Below are positions 35,524 through 43,845 of a stretch of DNA of 64,000 bases, piece after piece (positions within the stretch are counted from its first letter, which is position 1; the number at the start of each line of letters is the position of its first letter). The stretch spans positions 1,426,001 through 1,490,000 of the forward strand of contig NZ_CP133148.1 of assembly GCF_036488675.1 (NCBI RefSeq). The letters are read 5' to 3'. Origin of the DNA: Sinorhizobium chiapasense (GTDB lineage: Bacteria > Pseudomonadota > Alphaproteobacteria > Rhizobiales > Rhizobiaceae). Below the pieces are notes generated by a model that worked only from the letters and a program-made list of their open reading frames with translations, did not search any database and was not told the origin of the DNA. Made by a program: the position numbers and the translations under genes.

Positions 35524-35979
35524 GGCTGAGCGATCGCCTCCCGATCTGCTACCGAGCAGGGTCGGGGGAGTCGGTCACGTGTATCGAAAGGCCGCTGGCC
35601 GATCGAATGGAACCGGAAGGCCTGCCGTAGCGCTTGCGCGCAATGGCAGGCCTCTCACTGAGTCGACACTGCAGCGCCGCGCGTCGTATCAGATGCTCAA
35701 AGGTCTCTAAATCGAGGTCGATTCAAGGAGGCATGCAGTAGCAGCCAAGATATCGCCCGCTGCCAGGATATTGCGGATCCGAGCTGCAAATCACTCCGTT
35801 CGCCAGAAGTCTGACCGCAGTCGCGCCCGGCGATTCCACCGCACCGAGTCGCGAATGCAGCCTCATTGGTCTCCAATTTCCTCACGATGTGCATCGTCAT
35901 CGACTTCTGTGGGCGTTCATGCCCGGTTCAGTCGCGGCAAGGAAAGATCGCCCGATCGGAAACAGATTCGGTGATATGA
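35524..35979. other. Gene-free stretch containing a RIME hybrid
   Basis: About 455 nt. The only recognised element is the repeat at 35668-35738; the promoter of the BA14K gene presumably lies in 35880-35970. Confidence 0.4.
35668..35738 (-). repeat. Internally deleted RIME1-type repeat
   Basis: Reads CTGCAGCGCCGCGCGTC (second-palindrome arm) and, after a short spacer, CTCTAAATCGAGGTCGATTCAAGGAGGCATGCAG (first-palindrome half) in inverse orientation to the full copies. The middle of the element is missing. Confidence 0.6.
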
Positions 35980-36438
35980 ATGAAGAAGATCGGTGTATTC
36001 GTCCTTGCGGCGCTTACGGCATTCACCAGCTACGCGCCGGCGCAGGCCATGCCCTTTGCGCCGGTGTCGCAGCCGAACCCGAGCGGGATCGAATTGGTCC
36101 ACCATAAGCCCTGGCACCATGGCGGACCGCGTCACGGTTGGCGCGGCGATCACGGGCCTCGTTACGGTCATTACAACGGCTATCGCGGTTATCGCCACCA
36201 CCGGGACGGCTATCGTCGGCACAGTGACGGATGGTGGTATCCGGTGGCGGCGTTTGGAGCGGGCATGGTCATTGGGGGTGCGATCGCAGCGCCGCCACCG
36301 CCGCGACGCGTCTATGCGGATGGGAGCCGCGCTCATGTCGATTGGTGCTATGCGCAGTACCGCTCATACCGGGCATACGACAACAGCTTCCAGCCGTACT
36401 ACGGCCCCCGCCAGCAGTGCGTCTCGCCCTACTACTGA
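35980..36438 (+). CDS. BA14K-family secreted protein
   Basis: A 152-aa exported protein: signal peptide ending at AQAM, a His/Tyr/Gly/Arg-rich middle ([16 protein letters not shown]), one hydrophobic stretch ([17 protein letters not shown]) and the C-terminal BA14K motif [20 protein letters not shown]...QC. In Brucella the name-giving protein is a lectin-like immunoreactive antigen; rhizobial versions are envelope proteins of unknown role. The start at 35980 lies 10 nt after a weak GGTGA. Confidence 0.85.
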   Translation: MKKIGVFVLAALTAFTSYAPAQAMPFAPVSQPNPSGIELVHHKPWHHGGPRHGWRGDHGPRYGHYNGYRGYRHHRDGYRRHSDGWWYPVAAFGAGMVIGGAIAAPPPPRRVYADGSRAHVDWCYAQYRSYRAYDNSFQPYYGPRQQCVSPYY

Positions 36439-36494
36439 GCGTGCCCAAGCTGATTGTTACGCGACGTACTGAATCGGATCAGCAGCTCAAAGTC

Positions 36495-36529
36495 ACCGCG
36501 CCGTGCGTCTCAATGACGTGCGGCGCGGT
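36495..36529. other. Hairpin between convergent genes
   Basis: ACCGCGCCG...CGGCGCGGT, a 9-bp stem with a 17-nt loop between the ends of the BA14K gene and the repeat protein at 36565. No T-run on either side, so a terminator role is uncertain. Confidence 0.35.
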
Positions 36530-36564
36530 CTCATCCGCCAGGCGAGCGCAGCGAGTAGGAAAGC

Positions 36565-36843
36565 CTACTGTGGTGTCGCGGGTTGCTGTGGCGTTGCCGG
36601 TTGGGCTGGCGTTTCCGGTTGCGCTGGCGTTGCTGGTTGCGCTGGCGTTTCAGGTTGTGCTGGCGTTTCCGGTTGCGCTGGCGTTGCCGGTGGCTCTGGT
36701 GTTGCCGGAGGCGTTGCTGGTTCCGTCGTCGTTGGAGCGGGAGTCGTTTCGGTTGTCTGTGGACCGGTTCCTGGCATCAGATATATTACGGCAAGGATGA
36801 TGAGTGCGACAACGATGATGCCGATGACCACATTTCTGTTCAT
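36565..36843 (-). CDS. Membrane-anchored Pro/Thr/Gln-repeat protein
   Basis: A 92-aa protein: one N-terminal helix ([19 protein letters not shown]), a Thr/Pro linker, then repeats of the type [12 protein letters not shown] ending QQPATPQ. The underlying DNA (36585-36720) is a GCTGGCGTTNCCGGTT-type tandem repeat that can vary by slippage. ATG 36843 has a strong GAGGAGG. Probably the cell-envelope side of a membrane anchor; no enzymatic part. Confidence 0.75.
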   Translation of the reverse strand: MNRNVVIGIIVVALIILAVIYLMPGTGPQTTETTPAPTTTEPATPPATPEPPATPAQPETPAQPETPAQPATPAQPETPAQPATPQQPATPQ

Positions 36844-37043
36844 GGCGACTCCTCCTCAGGTTGGTCGTCTCAACGTGAATATTGGGCCAGAAGTCAGATT
36901 TTTCAACCAGTAGAATTAAAGGCGCCCTCAATCTACCGAAGACTGCAGCGGCGTTCTTAGGTCATGCTAGCAGTAGAGGGCCTTGATTTTACAATGATTC
37001 GCGCGGAACTTGTACTGCGGCGGCTGCCCCGCAGGCAGGATTC

Positions 37044-37307
37044 TTATTCGGTTTTTGGCGGAACTCGTCGATCCAAGAGCTTCTGGAAGATCTCCGCCTG
37101 TTTTTCCGCAGCTGAACGAATCGCGGCGAGATGATCGAGCATCGAGCCGAAGGCAACCAGAATGAGTCCGCCGGCTATTGCAGGGAACGCCCAGGGGAGC
37201 ACGGTGAGCAGGGTCCTGATATCGAGAGAGGGTATCAGCGTCATTGCAAGCAAAGCGAGCGTGCCGATCGCGATGACGCCGCCCAGAAATTCGAGAAACT
37301 TTCCCAT
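37044..37307 (-). CDS. Small two-helix membrane protein
   Basis: An 87-aa protein with two membrane helices (about residues 9-27 and 36-57) and a charged amphipathic tail with LDHLAAIRSAAEKQAEIFQKLLDRR, likely a coiled coil. The ATG has GGGAGGA six bases ahead. Not recognised beyond the shape. Confidence 0.7.
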   Translation of the reverse strand: MGKFLEFLGGVIAIGTLALLAMTLIPSLDIRTLLTVLPWAFPAIAGGLILVAFGSMLDHLAAIRSAAEKQAEIFQKLLDRRVPPKTE

Positions 37308-37398
37308 TGTTCCTCCCGGTTTTCATTTGCCTTCGTGCGTTGGTTCCCCGGGCCGCATCGCCCGCCACCTGGCGCCCGGCCGGTGGTCTTGTCCTCAG

Positions 37399-37427
37399 AA
37401 AAAACCCCCGGGAGTGGCGGCCGGGGG
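37399..37427 (-). terminator. Intrinsic terminator beyond the RIME, for the porin gene
   Basis: Minus strand CGCCCCCGG...CCGGGGGTTTTTT, a strong stem with six T. It is 128 nt past the stop of the Omp31-type gene with a full RIME element between, so the transcript would include the repeat. Confidence 0.75.
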
Positions 37428-37447
37428 CGTCGATCGAAACGATCTTA

Positions 37448-37551
37448 CTGCATGATTCCTTAATTCGTAGCCGATTCAAGCATAAAAACATGCAGCAAAT
37501 CAAAGTGCTACAGCGTCCTTTGCGCGTCTGATAAGACGCGCGGCGCTGTAG
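37448..37551. repeat. RIME1-type palindromic repeat, intact
   Basis: A 104-bp element with two large palindromes: CTGCATG...CATGCAG (37448-37495) and CTACAGCG...GCGCGTCT-gata-AGACGCGC...CGCTGTAG (37508-37551). The layout agrees with the Rhizobium-specific intergenic mosaic element RIME1 (about 108 bp, two palindromes). Confidence 0.85.
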
Positions 37552-37554
37552 ACG

Positions 37555-38202
37555 TCAGAATTTCACGCCGACGCCCACGGTGAACTGATGTTGGTCGAGA
37601 TCGACATTGACACCGTTGACGTCCTCGTCGCCGAAATCATTGTAACGATACTCGGCGCGACCGAAGACGTTGTTGGTGAAGCCATAGTCGACGCCGCCGC
37701 CGATGGTCCAGCCGTTGAAGGTCTCCTTCTCCTTCGGCGCGCCGGGAACATCGACGAAGCCGCGGGTCACCGCCCAGCCGCCGGTCGCGTACAGCAAGGC
37801 TTTTTCATTCAACGTGTAGCCGACGCGCCCGCGCACCGATCCGGAGACATCGGTTCCGACCTCGGTGTTCGCGCCAAAGACGTTGATGGTCTTGTCGTTC
37901 CAATTGTAGGTGACATCTCCTTCGATACCGAGAACCCAATCACCCTGCTGGTAGTTGTAACCGGCGAACGCGCCGAAGAGGCCGCCGCTGAAGTCTTCAG
38001 AGGCACTTGCCCCGGGGACACTTAAATCGCTGTTGAGCCATCCGCCGCCGCCCTGAAGGCCAACATAGCCGCCGGTCCAGACGAATGTGGGGGCAGCTTC
38101 GACAACCGGCGCTGGCGCTGGAGCCTCCGTCAGGTCTGCTGCGTTAGACGTTCCCGCCAGCAGCGACGCGCCGAAGATCGCAACAAGCACGGTTCTGCTC
38201 AT
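37555..38202 (-). CDS. Outer membrane beta-barrel protein, Omp31/RopB-like
   Basis: A 215-aa protein: signal peptide ending near NAAD, a short Pro/Ala linker, and an eight-stranded barrel with the Omp31-type opening FVWTGGYVGLQGGGGW, repeats of alternating aromatic strands, and the C-terminal phenylalanine in VGVGVKF, the BAM recognition signal. Related to Brucella Omp31/Omp25 and rhizobial RopB. ATG 38202 has AGGAGG about 8 bases upstream. A RIME and then a terminator follow. Confidence 0.88.
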   Translation of the reverse strand: MSRTVLVAIFGASLLAGTSNAADLTEAPAPAPVVEAAPTFVWTGGYVGLQGGGGWLNSDLSVPGASASEDFSGGLFGAFAGYNYQQGDWVLGIEGDVTYNWNDKTINVFGANTEVGTDVSGSVRGRVGYTLNEKALLYATGGWAVTRGFVDVPGAPKEKETFNGWTIGGGVDYGFTNNVFGRAEYRYNDFGDEDVNGVNVDLDQHQFTVGVGVKF

Positions 38203-38478
38203 TCCAGATGCCTCCTGTTGTCTAATTGCGGAGAGTATCAACTAATAGGGAACGAGTCTGCCAAAAATCAGTTCGGTCGCATCCCATGCATCGCGCAAAG
38301 AAAAAACGGACCGGCGGGTTGGATTCCGACCGGCCCGTCCCGGAAAAATCGCGGAAAGGGGAACGTCTCTGCGCGGGGCTGCAAAATGCCGCGCGAAGGG
38401 AGATCGATTGCCTATCGATAATGCCTGAATGGTGATTTTGGAATTGACATATCACGCATCAAATTTGACGTTATCCGC

Positions 38479-39519
38479 ATGTCACAACGCGTCGAAAAAC
38501 AATCTCCGATTGAGGTCGTGGTCGTCGTCCTGCCGGAGTCGTCGATCATGTCGCTGGCCTCGGTATTGGATCCTATGCGCGCAGCAAATCGCGTGGCCGG
38601 CAGACAGGTCTTTCGCTGGCGGCTCCTGTCCGGCGATGGAGAGGCGGCCATGCTGACCTGCGGCGTTCCGATCAATGTCGAAGGTCGGTTCGCGCCGCCG
38701 CTCGGCGGTGATCTTCTCCTGGTGATCGGCGGCTTCAATCTTCATAGGCACGCCGGGAAGCGGTTTCTGGCGACGCTGCAGGAGTGCGCCCGTCACTTCG
38801 ATATCGTGGCGGGGATCGAATCCGGCTGTTGGCTGCTCGGGCGGTCGGGGCTTATCAATGGCCGCAGGGCAACGGCGCATTGGGAAGAACTCGAGGATTT
38901 CAGCCAGACTTTCCCGGCGCTTACCGTTATCGGTGACCGCTTCGTAACCGACGGTAAATATTGGACCTCCGGCGGCGCTTCACCGACATTCGACATGATG
39001 CTGCACCTGATCACCGAGAGGTTGGGGCCGGCCCTGGCGCTCGATGTGGCAAGCATCTTCGTTTACGACCAGATGCACAGTGCCACCGATGTGCAGCCTT
39101 TCGTGTCGCTTGGCCGCATCGAGGCGAGCGATCCGGAGCTTGCCGGCGCGATAAGGCTGATGGAGCGCACGCTGGAGCGGCCGTTGACCGTTGCGGCGTT
39201 GGCGCGGCGGCTATCCATCTCACGGCGCAAGCTCGAACTCCTCTTTGCAAGGGGGCTCTCGATCAGTCCCGCGGCCTATTATCTCCGCCTGCGGCTTCAG
39301 GTGGCGCACCGGCTTGTTCGCGATTCGGCGATTCCGATACGCGACATCGCCCTGCGTTGCGGCTTCGATAGCCTCTCGGCCTTCTCGCGCGCTTACAGCC
39401 GCGAATATCAATCGAGCCCGTTGAAGATGCGAAGTGTCAACCGCGGAGAAATTTCTCTACGCGGGGAAGTGGCACACGGTCGTGGAGGCAATTCGCTCCC
39501 GGCTTCAGACGCGGGATAG
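38479..39519 (+). CDS. GlxA-family transcriptional regulator (DJ-1/PfpI plus AraC HTH)
   Basis: A 346-aa regulator. Residues 10-190 form a DJ-1/PfpI-type domain with IAGIESGCWLLGRSGL, the nucleophile-elbow Cys position; residues 225-325 form an AraC/XylS double HTH (VAALARRLSISRRKLELLF and ALRCGFDSLSAFSRAYSREY). Proteins of this layout control carnitine, glycine betaine, arginine or dimethylglycine genes in related bacteria; the target here cannot be told. It is divergent from the porin gene. Confidence 0.9.
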   Translation: MSQRVEKQSPIEVVVVVLPESSIMSLASVLDPMRAANRVAGRQVFRWRLLSGDGEAAMLTCGVPINVEGRFAPPLGGDLLLVIGGFNLHRHAGKRFLATLQECARHFDIVAGIESGCWLLGRSGLINGRRATAHWEELEDFSQTFPALTVIGDRFVTDGKYWTSGGASPTFDMMLHLITERLGPALALDVASIFVYDQMHSATDVQPFVSLGRIEASDPELAGAIRLMERTLERPLTVAALARRLSISRRKLELLFARGLSISPAAYYLRLRLQVAHRLVRDSAIPIRDIALRCGFDSLSAFSRAYSREYQSSPLKMRSVNRGEISLRGEVAHGRGGNSLPASDAG

Positions 39520-39522
39520 GCG

Positions 39523-39831
39523 TCAGCGGGGCGACCGGGACGACCGGGCCGACTCGCTCGCCGCGCAGGCCCGTTCGAACTCCTTGACCGTTTCGGGCGT
39601 GTTGTCCCCGGGCAATACGGCGTCGGCGGCGTCGGTCTGGGCCGTGGCGTCGCCTTCATAGACATAGGACTGTATGTAATAGGCGATTTCACCCTTCCAG
39701 ACCTTGCGGCCGTCTATCTGCTCACAGGCGACGGCGTGTTCGAAATCCGCTTGCAAGTCGTCCACCGAGGCGACGTTCGAGAGCACGTTCGTGGGCGCCA
39801 GGAGCGAAGCGACGAACAGGGCGGTGAACAT
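39523..39831 (-). CDS. Secreted hypothetical protein
   Basis: A 102-aa exported protein: signal peptide of about 19 residues (ending VLSN), then a mostly acidic domain with two Cys (AVACEQIDG and RACAASE) that could form a disulfide. No family recognised. ATG 39831 has AAGGA upstream. It is convergent with the GlxA-type regulator, with three bases between the stops, and is the last gene before the island. Confidence 0.6.
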   Translation of the reverse strand: MFTALFVASLLAPTNVLSNVASVDDLQADFEHAVACEQIDGRKVWKGEIAYYIQSYVYEGDATAQTDAADAVLPGDNTPETVKEFERACAASESARSSRSPR

Positions 39832-40119
39832 GGGGGCTGTCCTTTTGACGCAAGCTTGAGGGGAAACAGTTGGAGGGCTCATTGGTTCCAACTGATAGAG
39901 ACCGGATTGCGCACGTAAGGAAGAGCGAATTTATCGAGCCCGAGCTTTATCCGCCGCGCGATGTGTATGAGCCACAGTTCGAGATTCGTCGAACGTTAGG
40001 TGTCATTTCGATCATCGTGATTTCGAAACACGGGACAATTGCCGGGTCCAATTGTTGTCCTGACGCGGAGCAAAGGTGATGCTTTACCTGAAGTATCTTC
40101 AGTAAACTATTGATATATT

Positions 40120-40165
40120 TGGTGAGCGCGCAGGGATTCGAACCCTGGACCTACTGATTAAAAGT
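40120..40165. repeat. attL: 46-bp direct repeat of the tRNA-Lys 3' end
   Basis: TGGTGAGCGCGCAGGGATTC... through AAAAGT, identical to 49964-50009. It matches the 3' 46 nt of tRNA-Lys on the minus strand, then diverges into TTGACGG, so it is only a tRNA fragment. Confidence 0.95.
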
Positions 40166-40284
40166 TTGACGGTCCCGACGTGCTGCGATTGGATTGAAAA
40201 TCAATAACACGCGGAAATGCTTTGAAAAACACGGGATTAATGTCCGTGTGGTTCCCGGAGATTCTTGAGCTTTCCGCCAGATTC

Positions 40285-40302
40285 GCTTACTATGTGCTTA
40301 CT
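40285..40302. repeat. Island end repeat, left (possible integrase arm site)
   Basis: GCTTACTATGTGCTTACT, 120 nt inside attL. It matches 49899-49916 near the other end with one mismatch. Confidence 0.6.
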
Positions 40303-40328
40303 GAACCAATTCTAGTAAGCAGGATCAC

Positions 40329-41501
40329 ATGTCCAAGATTACGAAGCGGCTTGTCGAGTGCACAAACCCCGAAGCCAAGGACGTTTTTGTTTGGGATGAG
40401 GAGCTGGCGGGCTATGGCCTGAAGGTCACGCCGAAGGGGCGAAAGGTTTTCGTGCTGCAATACCGTATCGGACGACAGTCGCGGCGTATGACACTTGGCC
40501 TCTTTGGTCATATCACGGCCGATCAAGCCCGGTCGCAGGCACAGGCGGCATTGCGCAAGGTTTCCAGGGGTGAAGACCCCATGGCCGAACGAGAGGCGAA
40601 GCGGGAGGAGCAGAACACCGGCGAACTACTGGACCAGTTCCTAGCGCAACATGCAGACGCGAAGCTTAAAGGCCGCTCCAGTGAGGAATACCGGCGCCTA
40701 GTCGAGAAGCTAATCCCGAACAAATTGCGCCGAATGCCGATCACGGAGGTCTCGCGCCACAACATCGCGCAGCTCCACAATCAGCTTTCGGCCACGCCCT
40801 ATCAGGCTAATCGCCTCTTGGCCGTGCTGCGGAAGTTCTTCAATTGGTGCGAAAAGAACGGATTTCGTGGCGATTTGACGAACCCGGCTCTTCACGTCGA
40901 GCTTTTTAAGGAACGGAAGCGGGAGCGGTTTCTTTCTCCGGCTGAACTTGCCCACCTGGGAGAGGTCCTGACAGAGGTCGAGCGTGAAGGAAGTGCAAGC
41001 CCGTTTGTCATTGCAGCAATCCGGCTTTTGATCCTGACGGGTGCCCGCCTCAATGAAATTCTGACGGTGCAATGGGATTGGGTAGATTTCGAAAATTCAT
41101 GTGTCCGCCTGCCAGACTCTAAGACCGGCGCGAAGACCATTTATCTCAGCCCGCCCGCCTCACAGGTGCTGGCGTCAGTCCCGAGGCTTGAAGGCAATCC
41201 CTATGTGATCTGTGGCCAGCGCGTAGCCTCCTGCCTTGTAAACCTGCAAAAGCCATGGAGCGCCATACGGCAACGGGCAGGGCTGGGAAACGTCCGCATC
41301 CATGATTTGCGCCATTCCTTCGCGTCCATTGCGGTCGCCAGCGGCATGTCTCTGCCGATGATTGGAAAGCTTCTTGGGCATTCGCAACCGCAGACCACGG
41401 CGCGCTATGCACACTTGGCAGATGATCCGATGAAGCATGCAGCCGGCCAGATTGGGAAGCAGATCAGTATCCTTCCTGGGCTTCGCGTTGTCTCTTCTTA
41501 G
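40329..41501 (+). CDS. int: Tyrosine recombinase / integrase
   Basis: A 390-aa P4-type integrase that would catalyse site-specific integration into tRNA-Lys. The N-terminal arm-binding domain (DUF4102-like) opens with ELAGYGLKVTPKGRKVFVLQYR. The catalytic set is present: Arg in GARLNEIL, HxxR in HDLRHSF, His in LLGHSQPQTT and Tyr in ARYAHLAD. Full length, no frameshift. It reads into the island from attL. Confidence 0.96.
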   Translation: MSKITKRLVECTNPEAKDVFVWDEELAGYGLKVTPKGRKVFVLQYRIGRQSRRMTLGLFGHITADQARSQAQAALRKVSRGEDPMAEREAKREEQNTGELLDQFLAQHADAKLKGRSSEEYRRLVEKLIPNKLRRMPITEVSRHNIAQLHNQLSATPYQANRLLAVLRKFFNWCEKNGFRGDLTNPALHVELFKERKRERFLSPAELAHLGEVLTEVEREGSASPFVIAAIRLLILTGARLNEILTVQWDWVDFENSCVRLPDSKTGAKTIYLSPPASQVLASVPRLEGNPYVICGQRVASCLVNLQKPWSAIRQRAGLGNVRIHDLRHSFASIAVASGMSLPMIGKLLGHSQPQTTARYAHLADDPMKHAAGQIGKQISILPGLRVVSS

Positions 41502-41664
41502 TGTGCGAAGCAACATGACGAAAAGCTTATGTCTTTCTCGGTGGCTGCGTGAATCTTCGTGGGATAACTGGGCATAAAGCATTGATTTGGATGAAAAGTC
41601 CGCACGATTCTTCTATAGTCCTGGTGTTGCCGCCTCCCAAGGCAGACCGGAAAAAGGAAAATCG

Positions 41665-41871
41665 ATGGACCATCTTATTAGCGCCGATGAAGCAGCGAAC
41701 ATCCTCAATATTTCACCTTCCACGCTGGCAAAAATGCGTCTCTCCGGCGCGTCGCCGCGTTTCGTGAAACTTGGAAGGCGGGTGGCCTATCGCCCGTCTG
41801 ATCTGGAGGCCTGGATTGCAGCGCAAAGCTTCAATTCGACTTCAGAGTACGGCGGAAAAGCTATCGTCTGA
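41665..41871 (+). CDS. AlpA-like / MerR-type excisionase or regulator
   Basis: A 68-aa winged-helix protein: LISADEAANILNISPSTLAKMRLSG is the helix-turn-helix, followed by PRFVKLGRRVAYRPSDLEAWIAAQ, the standard wing. Such proteins act as excisionase or as activator of the integrase in P4-like elements. ATG 41665 has AAAAAGGAAA upstream. The gene lies 164 nt after int in the same direction. Confidence 0.88.
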   Translation: MDHLISADEAANILNISPSTLAKMRLSGASPRFVKLGRRVAYRPSDLEAWIAAQSFNSTSEYGGKAIV

Positions 41872-42033
41872 AGTTCGCACCGGCCAGCAATCGGACGTCG
41901 CCAAACAGACCGATTGCCGCCGGAGGTCACAATCACCCCGCATTGGAAGAAAGGCTAAGTGCTTGAGTGCGTTAGCATTGTGTCCCGGTAACTGCAATAG
42001 AATTCAGGTCATTCTTGTTGCTGGAGGGTGCCG

Positions 42034-43173
42034 ATGAACAGGCTCTCCCGCACAATTGAACAAAAGGTTTCCGCTCGGGTTCCGGTGGAGGAAATGGAGC
42101 GGTTGTTCTCGTTAGGGTATCATCTCATTCCCTGCGGAGGCGAAGACGGCAAGAAGCCGCTTCGCAGCGGTTGGAACGCTCCGAAATCCAGACGGATGCC
42201 GCTAGAGACCGTATTCAAGATCATGCGGAAGCATGACTCCTGTACCTATGGCGTCCGCTTGGACGGGTTGGCCGTTGTCGATTGCGACACCTGGGACGAT
42301 GGAACGCGGGAATATGTTTCGAAGCGCTTTCCCGAGCCGAACGCTAGAGTTTGGACTTCGCGCGGTGCTCATCTTTATTTTGGCGCCGGTCAGGCGATGC
42401 CCACAAATCTGAGAACTGCTGAAATGAGCATCGACTTCAAGGCAGGTCACAATCATTTCGTTATCGGCCCCGGCTCCGTTCGCCCGGATGGGCGGACATA
42501 CGATCCTGACGGACACCCGTTGCCGCCAATTCGGGAGCTGACGCGTTTTCGTGTCATCAATGCCGTTGGCGACACGCCGACTTCCGCGCTGCCCAATGTT
42601 GCCAACGTGGTGCCGACGCAGGCCTTTACTCGCCAACTGATCAAGATAGGCGACCGCAACGCCGCGCTACTCAAACATGCCGTTTCGCTCGGGCACGCCA
42701 GCGTTTCGTTAATCGAACTGGTCAAGGACGTGACACTATGGGCCAGCATCCATTGCGATAACCCGCAAACGGTAACCGTTGCTGAAATTAAGAAGGCTTG
42801 TTCTTCCGTTTGGCGAATGCGCCAAAGCGGCAAGCTTTATGCAAGCCGCCAATCTGAGTTCCGGATGCCGCGCGCGGCCTTCGATTTGATCAATGCCGGG
42901 GCCGGCTCGGGTGCCGGCAATTGCCTGCTGCTCTATAGCTATCTTGTGCAAAGCCACGGCCATACGGCCGCCAAGCCATTTGCCGTGGTTTCCGAGGCAA
43001 TCGCCAGATCGAAAAGGGTTGCCCTGTCGAAGAGTACCATCGATCGCTGCAAACAGACCCTGCGCGACCTGGGTCTGATAAGGCTCTTGCGTAAAGGCAA
43101 GCACATGGAGCCCGATCTTTACATGCTGACGCCCGTATCCCAGATCGGAAATCCCATTCCCACCGCCCAATGA
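42034..43173 (+). CDS. Bifunctional DNA primase/polymerase-domain protein
   Basis: A 379-aa protein. The N-terminal half is an archaeo-eukaryotic prim-pol domain: catalytic pair VVDCDTWDD, then SRGAHLYFG, IDFKAGHNHFVIGPG and the final SVRPDGRTYDP. The C-terminal part (about 240-379) ends with a winged-helix-like region (LSKSTIDRCKQTLRDLGLIRLL). No helicase domain follows, unlike many plasmid primases. It probably serves replication or copying of the excised element. ATG 42034 has GGAGGG five bases ahead. Confidence 0.88.
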   Translation: MNRLSRTIEQKVSARVPVEEMERLFSLGYHLIPCGGEDGKKPLRSGWNAPKSRRMPLETVFKIMRKHDSCTYGVRLDGLAVVDCDTWDDGTREYVSKRFPEPNARVWTSRGAHLYFGAGQAMPTNLRTAEMSIDFKAGHNHFVIGPGSVRPDGRTYDPDGHPLPPIRELTRFRVINAVGDTPTSALPNVANVVPTQAFTRQLIKIGDRNAALLKHAVSLGHASVSLIELVKDVTLWASIHCDNPQTVTVAEIKKACSSVWRMRQSGKLYASRQSEFRMPRAAFDLINAGAGSGAGNCLLLYSYLVQSHGHTAAKPFAVVSEAIARSKRVALSKSTIDRCKQTLRDLGLIRLLRKGKHMEPDLYMLTPVSQIGNPIPTAQ

Positions 43174-43569
43174 GAAAGAGGAGAGGGGGAGAAAGAGGAG
43201 AGGGGGAGGAAGAAGAGAGGGTGTCTATTTATATTGATCCCACCGATGGGAGCTTGGTTGTCGGGCGGTGGGGTAAAATCTAAAGTCGTATGAGATTCGC
43301 AGGCTTCTGGTTTTTACTGATTGCGGAGGCCCTTACCCATTTTAAAAACCGGTCCGCTCGGGCCATCGTGATTGGAACGGCATGTACGATAACGCATTCT
43401 GGTCGTTGCAATGAATGATGCAGGCCGGCGGTCGTTATGTAACCGAACCTCCGGCTGCTTCAGCGACCCTTGTGCGCTGGACGCACGCGGCAGACCGATG
43501 AACAGGGAGATCGGGCGGTCGGCGCGTTCGATCTCACCGTCTGCGCGGCAGTAGTCAGCCGGGGAGCGC
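43174..43569. other. Gene-free stretch after the primase gene
   Basis: Begins with a pure-purine tandem repeat at 43176-43221 (GAGAAAGAGGAGAGGGG units). The remaining 350 nt contain no gene, RNA or IS end that I can support. Confidence 0.4.
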
Positions 43570-43845
43570 TCATTTGATTTGCTTCACCTTCGCAGCCTGA
43601 TCGGGAACCAGATGCACCTTGTAGGTCGCGTTCTCGCATAGCAGGACGTAGACCGGCTCGTCAGGGCGTGATTCTGCCGCCACAGGTTCCGCCGAGGTCG
43701 GATTTATGCAAGCATATCCCTGGCTGCGGATCTGAGCCGCAATGACGGTTATGTCGGCGTTCTCTTGCGCCTCGGTTGCGCTGACGATGCTCACGCACGC
43801 AGATACTGCGAGCGCCGCCGACAGGGCTCGGTAGACGAGCATCAT
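43570..43845 (-). CDS. Small secreted hypothetical protein
   Basis: A 91-aa exported protein: signal peptide of about 26 residues (ending TEAQE), and a 60-residue domain with GYACINPTSAEP and VYVLLCENATYKVHLV, two Cys that could pair, ending in Lys. It resembles short periplasmic proteins often seen near secreted enzymes. Two ATG codons in tandem (43845, 43842) share GAGGAGAG. It faces the opposite way to its island neighbours. Confidence 0.65.
   Translation of the reverse strand: MMLVYRALSAALAVSACVSIVSATEAQENADITVIAAQIRSQGYACINPTSAEPVAAESRPDEPVYVLLCENATYKVHLVPDQAAKVKQIK

Noticed and set aside
36231..36800. 189-codon plus-strand Val/Ala/Leu-rich frame
   Set aside because: It is the complement of the Pro/Thr repeat gene and the BA14K end; no signal for translation.
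40120..40165. A second tRNA-Lys gene
   Set aside because: Only the 3' 46 nt are present; the 5' half is replaced by unrelated sequence, so it is an attachment-site fragment.
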